From Collybia mongolica (taxonomy: Eukaryota; Basidiomycota; Agaricomycetes; Agaricales; Clitocybaceae), in NCBI GenBank assembly GCA_013420905.1, contig JAAXNY010000011.1:2852001-2916000 (forward strand): 64,000 bases of DNA, in the 5' to 3' direction. Numbering within the stretch: position 1 is the first letter of the stretch; every line of letters begins with the position of its first letter. Below the pieces are notes generated by a model. That model did no database searches. It saw nothing but the letters and a program-made list of their open reading frames with translations, and was not told where the DNA came from. The translations under genes were made by a program, and so were the position numbers. Positions 22,305 through 33,508 of this stretch are shown here, piece after piece.

Positions 22305-23819
22305 ATGGGTGGCTTCATTTCCGCACAACGAGCAGCAGCGAGAGCGAGAGCCAAGAAGGGCAGGTCGGACAAGATTGATAGGAAGATCGAGGAAGATAGA
22401 AGACGACTTCTGCACACATGTAATGTTCTAATCCTAGGTATATATAGCTTTTCTCTTATGCCTTCTTAATTCAACCTTGCCGCAATTCAATAAAAACTGA
22501 CAAAAAGAGCCCTTGACGAAACGGAAACACATTTAACTTGCAGCTCGCTCTCATATATGCCCAGCTTTGTGTGACAGCTGGCTCCAATTCACAGGCACGA
22601 GTAAATCCGGAAAATCAACAATTTTGAAGCAACTCAAGATGTCCAATGAGGGCGGCTTCTCAACGTCAGAACTGGCCGACTTCCGCCCCGTTGTGTACAA
22701 GAACGTGCTCGAGTCAGCACAGGTGCTCATCACATACAGTGTATCGACGATGGAAACAATTTACACTGCGACCAAATCCTTGAATACATGTTTGACACCG
22801 CTTCTGGCTCATCCCAGAATCCGTATTTCTCAGCCGATATCGCGGATGCGATACACCAATTGTAGAAGGATCCTATAATGTTGAAGATCATGGATGAGCA
22901 TTTGATGAAGGTCGATCTGATGGACAACGCGGAATAGTATGTACTCATCTGATGGCTCAATCGTCTGGTGCTTTTAGCTGTGTTGACACATGCTGCAGCT
23001 TCTTCGACAGGGTTTCAATGATTTGAACGCCAGAGTATCTCCCTACCGTTGCAGATACCCTTCATGTGTACCAGAAGAGTGTGGGCTTTGCAGAGACGGT
23101 GGTAAAAATGGGCCAGCTATCGTGAGTAGTTTCCCCCCTTTTTTCGCCTATCCACCGACGTCAGCTTTCAGGATCCGTATAACTGATGTGGGCAACCAGC
23201 GTAGTGAAAGGGGAAAATGGATCCACTGTTTCGAGAGCATGACATCTATCATATTCTGTTCGGTCATCAGTGACTACGACCAAGTGCTATTAGAAAATAA
23301 ATCACAGGTATGTACCGTCCTCTGCAATTGCCCCGTCAATTTGTCTGACCAGGCCTGCAGAATCAGCTTCAAGAGTCGCTCATACTTTTCGAATCTGTTA
23401 TCAACTCGCGCTGGTTCCTGCACACTTCGATTATCCTGTTCCTCAACAAAATCGATGTGTTTAGGAGAAAACTCACAAAGGTACATGTCCTTTGCCCTTT
23501 CGATTTGTCAACTTGTGGCTGACATAGCAACTGCACAGTCCCCCCTTGAACACTACTTCCCAGATTACACGGGTGGAGATGATGTGAACAAGGCAGCGAA
23601 ATACATTCTGTGGCGATTCATGCAAGCGAATCGTGCGCGGCTGCGTGTGTACCCCCAGTGTGTGATATTTTCCTCTTTCTCCTCACAACGCTGAAACTCG
23701 CTTATGTGCAGTTTGTTGCGGGCCACTGACACAACAAATCCTGTTTATGCAACCATTTTGTTCAAGACCGTTAAGGAGACAATACAGCAGAATGCACTCA
23801 AAAACAGCGGTATTCTATA
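22305..23819 (+). pseudogene. G-protein alpha-subunit pseudogene, copy B
   Basis: This is the best-preserved copy. Exon 1 starts at 22305 with MGGFISAQRAAARAR, a Gly-2 fit for myristoylation, and ends in LILG. After an intron the P-loop reads TSKSGKST. Then come LADFRPVVYKNVLE, a roughly 19-bp deletion that shifts frame, TAG at the conserved Trp (HQL-stop-KDPI), TGA in the next exon, [17 protein letters not shown] (family DVGGQ), NKID, and a C-terminus ending ALKNSGIL with stop at 23819. Intron positions match copy A. Two in-frame stops and the lost G3 glycine argue for a pseudogene. Confidence 0.85.
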
Positions 23820-24647
23820 ACCGTACACTCCTCTCTGCTCCACAGCTCTCGCCCGGTTCACCCTGCGGTTTACCTTTCCATTTCTGTGTTGAATTCATTT
23901 AAAGTTTGATGTGGGCTCCATGGAACTTGTGCTCATTGGTTCAAGGAAATGAATTCTCAGGACTCGTTCAGCGCGACTGTGGCACACCAATCTTTTTCAC
24001 TTGCTGTCTCAACGCTCAGGCTTTCATGACGATACCCCGTGTTATATCTTTGCCTATAACTTCTGTGAGAACTTATCCCAGTGTATTCCTTCTTCAGTTC
24101 TGTGCTATATACCTGCTGCTGTTTATGAACCTTGATATAGATGAATGATCAGACGACAATAGGTATTGTGCAGTGTGACTGCGATCTACGTAAGTACAAG
24201 CTTGGAAAATCTTAGCCCACGATGCACGTGGAGAGGAAGTTGGAACATACGGATCCATGACGAGGAAGGTCGGTTAAAAACAACCATAGACGCTACTATG
24301 CCTGCGATGAAAAGGTATTTAAGTCCATCCAGTATCGATGTTAAAGCCGATGAGTTGACATTTTGAAGTCGGAGAGGTCGTGTTGAGGTCGTGCTAAATA
24401 TACAAGTAGTCTACTGTCTCATGTAGTTGATCGGAATGGTTTTGTGGCTGTGTGGGCCTGGGCCGTTCCAACATTGTTCCTTCACATCACCATCCAGGCG
24501 GCCTTTCCTCTTGATCACCTGTACATGCATGCAGTGTGCGTCGAATCCATTCTCGCTCCTATCCTCATTGCGCAAAAGTGTTACTCAACATGCGTGTCGG
24601 ACTTGAGATAATCCGAATAGTAGGAGCAAATTTGCACAAGAAACTTA
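23820..24647. other. Spacer with third upstream module
   Basis: No gene recognised. Bases 24425-24500 resemble the upstream modules of copies A and B (GATCGGAAT...GTTCC), which supports tandem triplication of gene plus promoter. Confidence 0.45.
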
Positions 24648-25016
24648 TGGGTGGCCTGATTTCCACCCGAGAAGCAGCAAAGACGAGGAAAGCCAATCTT
24701 GACATCAATGGAGCTCAAAAGGTTAACAAAAAGGGAACGCCATTATATGGGCAAGCACAAGGTTTTTCTTTCTGGTGAAAGATTTTATCTGGTGTCTTTA
24801 CATGGCCTCCCATAGCTTCCCATAGATCAAGTGAACCAGGGATACCTCTGGTCAAACGAATGTACATACTACATCTTGGTTCGTTTGATGATTGACCTTA
24901 GCCCCCAGGCTCACATAACTCCGCCAAATCTACCCTTCTTTCAAGTCGTGAACCTGGGCGGCTTCTCAACCTCTGAGCTCGCTGACTCACGGCCGTCGTG
25001 TACAAGGACCGACTCA
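24648..25016 (+). pseudogene. G-protein alpha-subunit fragment, copy C
   Basis: The start MGGLISTREAAKTRK at 24648 matches exon 1 of copy B. About 300 bp on, at 24950-24990, GGFSTSELADSRPS matches the first part of exon 2 but the P-loop is missing. Homology stops near 25016, so only the 5' end survives. Confidence 0.7.
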
Positions 25017-25309
25017 AGTATATTGATCCTGACATGGCGGGTGCCGCGATCCAGAATTTGAACCGCGGGTTCAAGGCATTGGGTGTGTCCTGGAACGACT
25101 TTCCTCCTGATAATGTATGTGTGATACATCATCTGTGGATGGACCCCATAGTACCGGTGATCATGAGAGGGCGCTCGAGTGGGCTCTACCTCGTGAACCA
25201 TGTCCCGTAAAGGATTCATTCTTACACTGTGGTCCCGGCTACGGTACTTACTGCGCGGCCGCAGTTTCTTCCAGAACATTGGAACTTCAGGGTACCTACC
25301 TAACGAGGC
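25017..25309 (+). other. Unassigned stretch between G-alpha and kinase relics
   Basis: A 70-codon plus-strand frame (24998-25210) crosses here and contains AIQNLNRGFKALGVSW, which looks coding-like but matches no family I recognise. It may be a fragment of a further copied gene. Confidence 0.3.
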
Positions 25310-25580
25310 GTCATCAATCATCTGACGCAGCAGTTTCGACTTTGGACAGTGAAGCGAAATCGGAGGCGTATAGGATCAGTGGACGGTGGCCTCATACGCG
25401 ACTCCATCCGTCTTTGTTTCATTGAGCCAATTATTTCTGTTGACGGGCGCATCGATCGTTGACAAGTGCCAGATCTGATGTCGAGATTGAGCCAGCTGAC
25501 CGCGGAATAGATATCTAGTATGCCTACACTACCATGTGCACCGAGGTCCTTGCCATAAGACGGATATCCTGGGCTTTAGT
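25310..25580 (+). pseudogene. Copied fragment of the 28.5-kb kinase gene
   Basis: This stretch aligns to 31485-31745 of the downstream kinase gene: GACTTTGGACAG, GGAGGCGTATAGGAT, then an intron-like piece, then GATTGAGCCAGCT. The copy still contains the intron position, so it arose from DNA and not from spliced RNA. Indels destroy the frame. It corresponds to the kinase DFG-to-APE segment and the start of the C-lobe. Confidence 0.8.
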
Positions 25581-28541
25581 GCATTTTCTTTAGCGCTGAA
25601 TGCCGATTGTGACTTTACCACTTCGTGAAAACGGGCGGAAAACATAAAAGCGGGGCAGGACGCTTTTATCAAACCTTTGGCATTCATTCAATTGTAATGG
25701 TGATGGACCTATCTTGTACGCTAGGTTCATCCTTATAGGTTAAAATATGAACACTCACGACATCTCTAACGTTACTTTCCCGTTGAGGTGGTAATAAGGG
25801 CAGTGCCTACTCATGGAAGCCACCCTCGAGGCGTCTAAGAATTGATTAAAGATGCGGACAAGCCAGATTATTACTGAATTCGATAGGCGGTGCTTAGCAA
25901 TGCCTCGATGGGTTTATCTTTTCTAGATATTCGAAGAACAAAATCAAGGTGTCAATTCGGTTTGTCCCTTTTCCTTTTCCATTAAGAAAGCATCGATAGT
26001 TGGTTTTTGATTCCCTATGACCACCGTTGGACAGATGGTCTTATGTGGCACTTTGCAGATTGTATGTCGTCTCTGCCATTATTTACCGCGCAAATAAGTC
26101 CGTCAAGGCGCTGATCCTTCGTTAACTACGAGGCTTATACCGGAACCCACCACGTTTTCGCTTAGTACTTACCGCTACTCTCGGGTGTTACGCGGAAATT
26201 CTGTACACTTTCATATCACTTCTATAACGATTTGAGTCAAAAAACTTGGTTACACTCCCTTCCTCCAGGGTATCACAGCGTCACCAATCCTGAGGTTTGG
26301 CATCCATCGGAGTGTCTGGAACAGGGGTAATCTTCCTCGGCTCTGAAATGTATATTCCTGTGTTATATTTTAAATGCGATCTTTGTGCCAAATGCAGATA
26401 CCCTACAAAGGGCCGGGACGCGTAGTCTGGCAGCCTCGTCCAAAGGCACTGATCCTGGCGCATCCTGACATCGGCCTCCAGCTGTTTAGAGTTGCAACTA
26501 AATTCAGTAAGTAGGTTGGCCTCGACGAGGAATGCGAATGGGCTATCGGTGTAGATGAGCAGAAGAACGAAGAAGAGTTCACTGTATCGCGCGAATTGAT
26601 GGACTGAGGGAAATACTACAGGACAACTTACAGTAGGTTACTCATGAGTAAAGGTTTACCGGACCCGACCAAAATGCTACCTGGCCTCGAGAGGGATAAT
26701 CAAATGATGCTGTGTGCAGCACAGGGACTCGGGTGATGGCGAAGATGACAAGCGATTTGTGAGTCTGACTCCAAACGAGAAAAATAAGATCAGGCCGAAA
26801 CTGGTGACCTCAAAGTTAACAGGTCGGCGTTTCTTCCGTACTTAATCTCTAATCTCCTAATTCATGCCACACTGATTTTATTTCTAATGGAATTGCGAGC
26901 TATACACATTGTATATTGTGGATTTTCTTCTAGCCTAGAGTACTGTCCTACTTGTTTATAGACCAAGATTTCGCCGGATAGCATTATTAAATTTATGGCT
27001 GTAAATCCTGTCAGCCACCAGAATCTTAATACGGGGTATGATTGAATTTGGTTTCCTCAGTCAACTTGAATGTTTAACCATGTTTCCGGTATACCTCACA
27101 ACAGGCAAGCCTATGATTGGGATGTTTTTCTTGTTAAGAGACAGTGTGAAAGCGCCATTGAATGCGGCAGGCCGTGAATACTATGGGGAACGCGCTCTAC
27201 ACGACAGGAGTATCGGGGATCCCTGGGAAGCACATGAATATGTGACTGGGGACCAGAAAGTGGGGCGATGCTAGCCTTTGGTTCGGCACCGTAGTTCACT
27301 CCACCGTTCTTTGTTCTTTCCAAAGAATTTGGGCAGTAAGTTCCGTCCGGCGCATATCGGGTCTTGGTGTTTAATTTGGCTCTGTTGCAAAAATATATTC
27401 TGAATGCTACTACCCATGGATTCCAATATGATGCATATGTTACGGGGGATCTGGAGACACACCCTAATAGGACCACCCATCGAGACTTAAGCCAAAGTTT
27501 TTCCCAGAAATAGGCTTTGGGGGCGCGACATGACTTCGGGGATGGGGAGGCTATAACGTCTTCGGAACCAAGTCATGCCTTCGGATGTATGGGGCCGCTC
27601 TCAATGCGGGCAGATGCTCCTGGGGGTGGTGCGGCTGATATGTAGTGAAGCTCTAGAACCAGATACACGGCAGTTTTAACTGTGCGCAACGAAACACGTG
27701 TCCGTCAAAAGGCCGAGGAACGACGCAAGGTATCAGAACTGACACATCGAGTATCACTGCACACAAATCCAGTGCCCGTTCCACGTATGACGACCTACCA
27801 TGCGTCGAGAGGTGTCCCCATCCTGTCGATCGTATTCTGGGGTGATAATGGTGAAGACTTGTGTGGGCTCCTGCGCGCGCTCCATAGTGGGGTGGGTTCG
27901 ATGTAATGGATGTGATCTATTGTTTTGACGTTTTGGTGTATATAAGATGAGACGACTCGGGGATATCACACGGGACATTGTTAAAAAAAGCACATGTCAC
28001 GGAGAACACCGTGGAGTGCTCGGCCTGCGTCGAAAGTGAAAATGGTAAGCTCTGGGGTAGTGCTGTTAGACTCTGGGATGGAAGCACTAAGATGAGGGCG
28101 GGTACATACATTGAACGTCATGGTGCAGTTCAGCTGCGGTTGCATCTGGATCATCAAGGAGGCTGATTCAACAGCCTGAAAATTGATTGGGTGCTTGGGA
28201 GCACTCGGGCCCTTATGGATACATGCCACGACCAATCAAGTGCCTGTCAGCAGAAGCCTTTTAAGATACGAAAACTCACCCTGCATCTCCGTCTTCTGTC
28301 TTCCCACTTGTCCTTCATATTTGCTTAAAATACAACAAACACGTCAATCGAAATCTGTGTCCGCCACCCTGAAGATTAGATCTTCCCACGGCAATATCCC
28401 TCTATAACAACTGCAACTGGCCTTGTTCTGTTTCTCGGTTGTCGTTGTCAGTGTAAACCCGAGATCTGTTGGCCCTTCGCAGCTCTAACACTTATAAAAT
28501 CAACGGCCTCCAACAAAATATCACAGAAAATCCATACAATC
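25581..28541. other. Gene-poor interval of 3 kb
   Basis: Short frames only (up to 121 codons on the minus strand at 27476-27111), with no domain or splice pattern I could support. A TATAAAA at about 28493 lies 43-49 bases upstream of the kinase start and may be its core promoter. Confidence 0.4.
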
Positions 28542-31500
28542 ATGTCGTCCAGCCCTGTTCGTTCTGGCATGACTTCTCCCGAGTCGGCTGTGCGTGTATC
28601 GTCTCCACTCAACCCTTCCTCATCTCCAGGCTCGTCGGGTGCAGCGACACCGACGAAATCACCCCAACTCCCTCTGCCAACCCAAGGTCGACCCCGCGGG
28701 CACTCCACATCGACGATTCACCAAAACTCGTCAGCCGCATCTTTCTCCACACTCGCAAACCCACTCAGCCGCGTCATTTCTGAACCCACTGTACAGTTTT
28801 CGCCGACACTCACGGTGTCTGATTACGACCACGACGACGCACTGCGCTCGTCGTTCCGAAATCGCTCGCGATCGTCGTTTGGTTCGAGGTCGAGGTCGCC
28901 CAAACAGAGTGGCAAAGGGGCGGAGACACCGCCGGGGGGGCAGCCCTCTTCGTGGTGGGGTGGAGATAGCGATTTGATTCCGAGGCCGTGGAGAGATTCA
29001 CCTAAGAGAAAAAAGACTGTTCCTCCCGAACAGACCGAGGGGTGGGTTCATACCAGAGAGGTAAGAGGCCCCTTTTCCGATCGGACTTTTTCTTTGACCA
29101 CCATCATCTGACTTTGCTTTCCCAGCGTGTTGCTCAAGCTGCCGCATCAGTCCTTGGTACAGCAGGCGACGTAGCTCACGAAGCACTCCTCACAAGCGTC
29201 GAGCTCCTTGAATTCGTCCCGGTGATGGGGTTATCTGCAGCGGCCAGGACGTTGTTGAACATATGGGATGCGGTCCAATTGGTCGATGTAAGTACTTCCT
29301 TGGTTTTTCATATGTACCCCAAGTACTCATCGATCATCTTAGACGAATCGCCTTGCATGCCTTCGCCTCACCGAGCGATGTGCTGAAATTCTTCTGGCCG
29401 TGCGCGCCGAGGTCAAAGAGGCGGGTGATTCCGTTGGCGATGAGCTTGCTGCACCGATTGCAAAGCTAGTCGAGTGAGTGATGTTTTCTTTTCTTACCCG
29501 TCCTTCTTTTTCTCCCATTTTATTCTCCTATATTATCCACATCCCCACGGATATGTTTTTCCCCGAACGATCGCTTTTCATCCTCGATCGTATGGAGTAT
29601 TGAAACATATGGTTCCTCTGACATCATCTCACGTGTGTCTTCCGTGACCCTTTGAAGCTCGTGACTTCTCGTCCCGTGTTGACTTGCCAAACGATATGAA
29701 CTTGCTTCTTACAATCTCTTTTTCGGTTCCGTAGCGCCTTCAATGATGTCCACAACTTTCTTCAAAAGCAAGTACACAGGCCATTCCTCAAGAGATACCT
29801 CAAGCGTGATGAAATTTTGAAGCAAATTGAAGGGTGTGATCAGGGATTGGGGGAAGCGCTTGGGATGTTTAGTGTGTGTGCAGATTTTTGCTTTCCTCAA
29901 TCTCAAACCGTGCTGACTCGCCGTTCCTTCCAGCTTTCAATACAGATTCGCATCCTGAAGCAGGTGCAGAGGGCCGAAGCCCAGCGACAGGCGGATACGC
30001 AGGCCTTGTTGAGCTCCATCCTCAACTCCCGGTCGCCTGCTCAAATGTCGCCGAGTAATACTGAGGCGTCAATACCAAACGCTCTCCACCTGACTGACAT
30101 CAACATCGGACTAACGGGGCTACCGCCCTCGTCGTCGCACAAGTCCTTGTCTGGGGGGAATATCTCTTCCTCGACCAGTACAGTTGTTCAACCAGAGGAC
30201 TTCCCTTATTTCTCGGCTCTCCCTGGCTTAACTAGCTCGGATACTATTGCCCCACTGGGCTCGCCGTCTACTATTCCGGCGTCGCAGATCTTACCAACGC
30301 TACGGACCTTGCACTCGATGCAAAACTCGGTGGACGCGGCCCACGATATGGCGGACCTCCGTGGGCTAATGCGGGCTGCGTTGTCAACAAGCAGTGATGC
30401 AGAGATGCTCCAGGTGCTACAGGTTGGGAAGGAGGAGATGCCCGAGGCGCTCAAGACACTGCAGCGGGCATTAGAGCGGGTGAATGAGAAGGCTGCCGTG
30501 GGCGATGCAGCGGCGGGCGCTGGGGCCCCGGAGGGGGATGGGAAGATGGTGAGGCGGGTTAGCGTCAAGCGGGTGGATATTGGGGAGGGAAGCTTAAAGC
30601 GCTCGAAGACCGTGGTTAGTCTGCAGGACTCTGACAGCAGCCAGAGCAGGGGTAGCGGGGACAGTTGGGCCCGCGACACGCTCGACCAGGAGTTCTTGGA
30701 GACTGGGATCGAGGCGCTGCGGAGGATGAGTAACGGGGTTGAAACTACGCTGCCGAGCTGGACGATCACCAGGTTAGTGCATACATGACTTCTTTGGCAA
30801 TGAATTATAAACTCATCCCCATCCTTATAGGTACGAATGCGACCGAGAGCAGAAGATCGGGATCGGCTTCTTCTCCGATGTCTACAAGGGGAAGTGGCGG
30901 GGCCGAACAGTGGCGATCAAGGTACTTGCTGAATCGACGCCCCGCGACCTGTTCGTGCGGGAGATCTCCATTTGGAAGACGCTGAAGCATCCTCACGTCC
31001 TTGAGCTTTGCGGCGCGAGCAGCGCGTCCGGGGACCCTCCGTGGTTCTTTGTCAGCCCGTATTTTAAGAACGGGAGCTTGGTGGAGTACCTGAAGCGGCT
31101 GTCGGGCGGTGGGAGCGGGAGTGGGGGCGTTGGGCTTGGGTTGGAGTTTGCGGTGGGTGGCGCCCAGCCTACTGTTGGTAGTGCGGTGCCTGTCAGGGGG
31201 CGGACGGCGACGTTCCCTGTGTGGAGGAGTGGAAGCCCTGGTGGGAGTCCTAGACGTGAGGGGACTGGGGGAAGGAGGGGGAGGAGCCCGGACGAACCTG
31301 TGTCCAGAGAAGGTGATTTGTATAGGTTTATGCAGGAGATTGCGAAGGGTATGGAGTACCTGCATCAGAATGGGGTGTTGCACGGCGATCTTAAGGTTTG
31401 TCTCCTAGTATTGTTATGCTTTTGTGTTGTTGGCTGAGTATTTTGATAGGCTGCGAATGTGCTGGTGGATGATAAGCTTCGATGTGTTATTTCGGACTTT

Positions 31501-33508
31501 GGACAGAGTGAGATGAAGTCGGAGGCGTATAGGATTAGTGGGACGGCACCGCCTCGTACGTCCATTTGAACCTCTATGCGTCTGTTTTGTTGAGCCTAAT
31601 GTTTCTGCAGATGGGACGCTTCGTTGGCAAGCACCGGAGCTGATGTCGGGATTGAGCCAGCTCACGGCGGAGATGGACGTTTATGCCTATGCCATCATGT
31701 GTATCGAGATCCTGACCATGGGACGGATGCCCTGGGCACTGATGGACGATGAAGCTGTCCGCCATTTTGTTCTTAGTACGTTTCTTTATGCTCAGTTTTA
31801 GATTGCCGAATGTTGATCGCTACTTCGTTTACAGAGGACAACAGCCGCCCTGCGATCCCTAGCACCCGTTTCAACACCCCAGCCCTCCAAGAGCTGCTCA
31901 GAGTGTGTTGGCACCGGGATCCCGCTGTTCGGCCGTCGTTCGCGACCATCGTTAAGGATGTGCGGGTGATGAGGAAGAGTCTGGGCCAGGTTGAGGAAGT
32001 GTATTCGCCTACGATACAGGAAGTCCCTGAGCTTTGGGAGGATTATTACTCAAGGCCGTCGCCGGATATGAGGCCCAGTCCTTTACCTATCCCGTTCGGC
32101 ACTCCTCGTAAGTACCCTCTAGTCCTTGGCGTAACGGTTCAGTATCTGATTTGTTCTTTCAAGCGCAAGAGACCCCTGCAATCCTTCTCGGCAGCTCGCC
32201 TGATTCTTATGCGGACGCCAGCTCCTTCCGTACAGCACGGGAACAGTCCCACTCTCCTCCTCCAAACCCTTCGCAGTTCTCTCACCGAGAAGAGACGGTC
32301 GCTTCTTCGCAGATCCGTATGCCTGAACCTGTATTCTACACCCCTTCTGCACCCTCAAGTCGTGCGTCGTCGTTGTTCACGCATACTCCGAGCACCCAGT
32401 CGGAGGAAAATTTAAATTTGGTCAATTATGAGGGATACGACTCTCCGCCTCCTGCTGATGAGAGACTTGCGGAGATTAGGAATGAGAGGCGGTATAGGAT
32501 GCTTTTGAGCCATCAGTTCCATCCTTCTCGTACGTTTTTTTGGATTTGCTTTTTTCATTCTAAGCTCATTGTTTCTTTTTTTTCCATAGTTACTTTACCA
32601 CTCTGGGGTCCTTCACCTGTATCTCTAGGTGCTGTGGGATACCTGTCCAAGCCGAGTGGATCGTTCGTAACCCTCTTCAATGCACTGAACCCTGAGAAAT
32701 GTACGGATGCCGCTGTGAAAACCTTGCCGTCGGTGTATGGATACGGGCGGGTGAGCTCCGGCAGTCAGCGCCAAGACAAACGGAACGCTGCGCAGCGAGG
32801 CCTGGATGCTTTCGTTGGCCTTTTGACGTTCAAGAGCAAAGGTGATCGACCCACCTCGTACGTTGATTTTGTTCCCGAGGTTATTTTCGAGGCTTACCAT
32901 GCCTTGTAGACAAAACGTTGGTCGGCGTTACTCATTTCCGTTGAGGGCCGGCCACAAGACGGCATACATGTGCGCGGAAACCACGATGTACCGCTACGCC
33001 GAGAACCTCGAGGCACCCAAGAAATGGTTCAAGGCCAACGTGGACACCATCATGCAGATTTTCGGAGCCGAGCATCGAATCCAGAAGGAAGACTTGTTCC
33101 TTGGTACGCGTTTTTCACTTGATGACGTTTTACGTCTTTCGCTTATGATAATATTTGGCCTTTAGTGATAGGGACGCTTGACACCCCGGATTACGCTCTA
33201 TTTGTGAGTCACAACCACCCCGACGGACAGGTATGTGTATCATCTATTATGCTTGATGAATGCCAATTCAACCCTTTTTTCAGGTTCATTTCAACGTATA
33301 CTCATCGCCGAAGTCACATCAACCATGGGGAACGTTCACCACGGACACGGAAGTCCCGCCCGAACTTGGTGGCCCTTCCTATGATGAGCCTGCCCCCGGA
33401 AACCCTCTATCGGCCAGTAAGGTCTCCAACTGCGGCGGCCCCTGGGACACTGTTCTCCTCGCGAGACTCCGCTTCAAGCCTGACGCCCTAGACCCCACCT
33501 CCTTGTAA
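28542..33508 (+). CDS. TKL kinase with MLKL-like N-terminal helical domain
   Basis: Fourteen exons: 28542-29060, 29126-29287, 29343-29473, 29735-29873, 29934-30772, 30831-31395, 31450-31555, 31611-31775, 31835-32107, 32164-32529, 32590-32841, 32910-33103, 33166-33230, 33284-33508 (about 1330 residues). Residues 1-173 are disordered and Ser/Pro-rich. Residues 174-345 form a helical bundle plus brace (VELLEFVPVMGL, FLKRYLKRDEILKQI) like the MLKL-NTD group of basidiomycetes. The kinase (about 595-930) has GIGFFSDVYKG, VAIK Lys626, HGDLK Asp783, DFG Asp801 and WQAPEL, with a Gly/Arg-rich insert. A Ser/Pro tail leads to an unnamed C-terminal module (1095-end). Exon lengths sum to 4001, one base short, with the break near 32940. 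It may act in cell-death or stress signalling; that is inference. Confidence 0.75.
32910..33508 (+). other. Frameshifted C-terminal module of the kinase gene
   Basis: The exon after the intron 32842-32909 reads DKTLVGVTHFR then TGA at about 32943. One frame over, text continues as AGHKTAYMCAETTMYRYAE and through two clean introns to VIGTLDTPDYALFVSH and QPWGTFTT, stopping at 33508. A single missing base around 32940 would explain it. The module itself is one I take to be agaricomycete-specific, without a known function. Confidence 0.6.
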
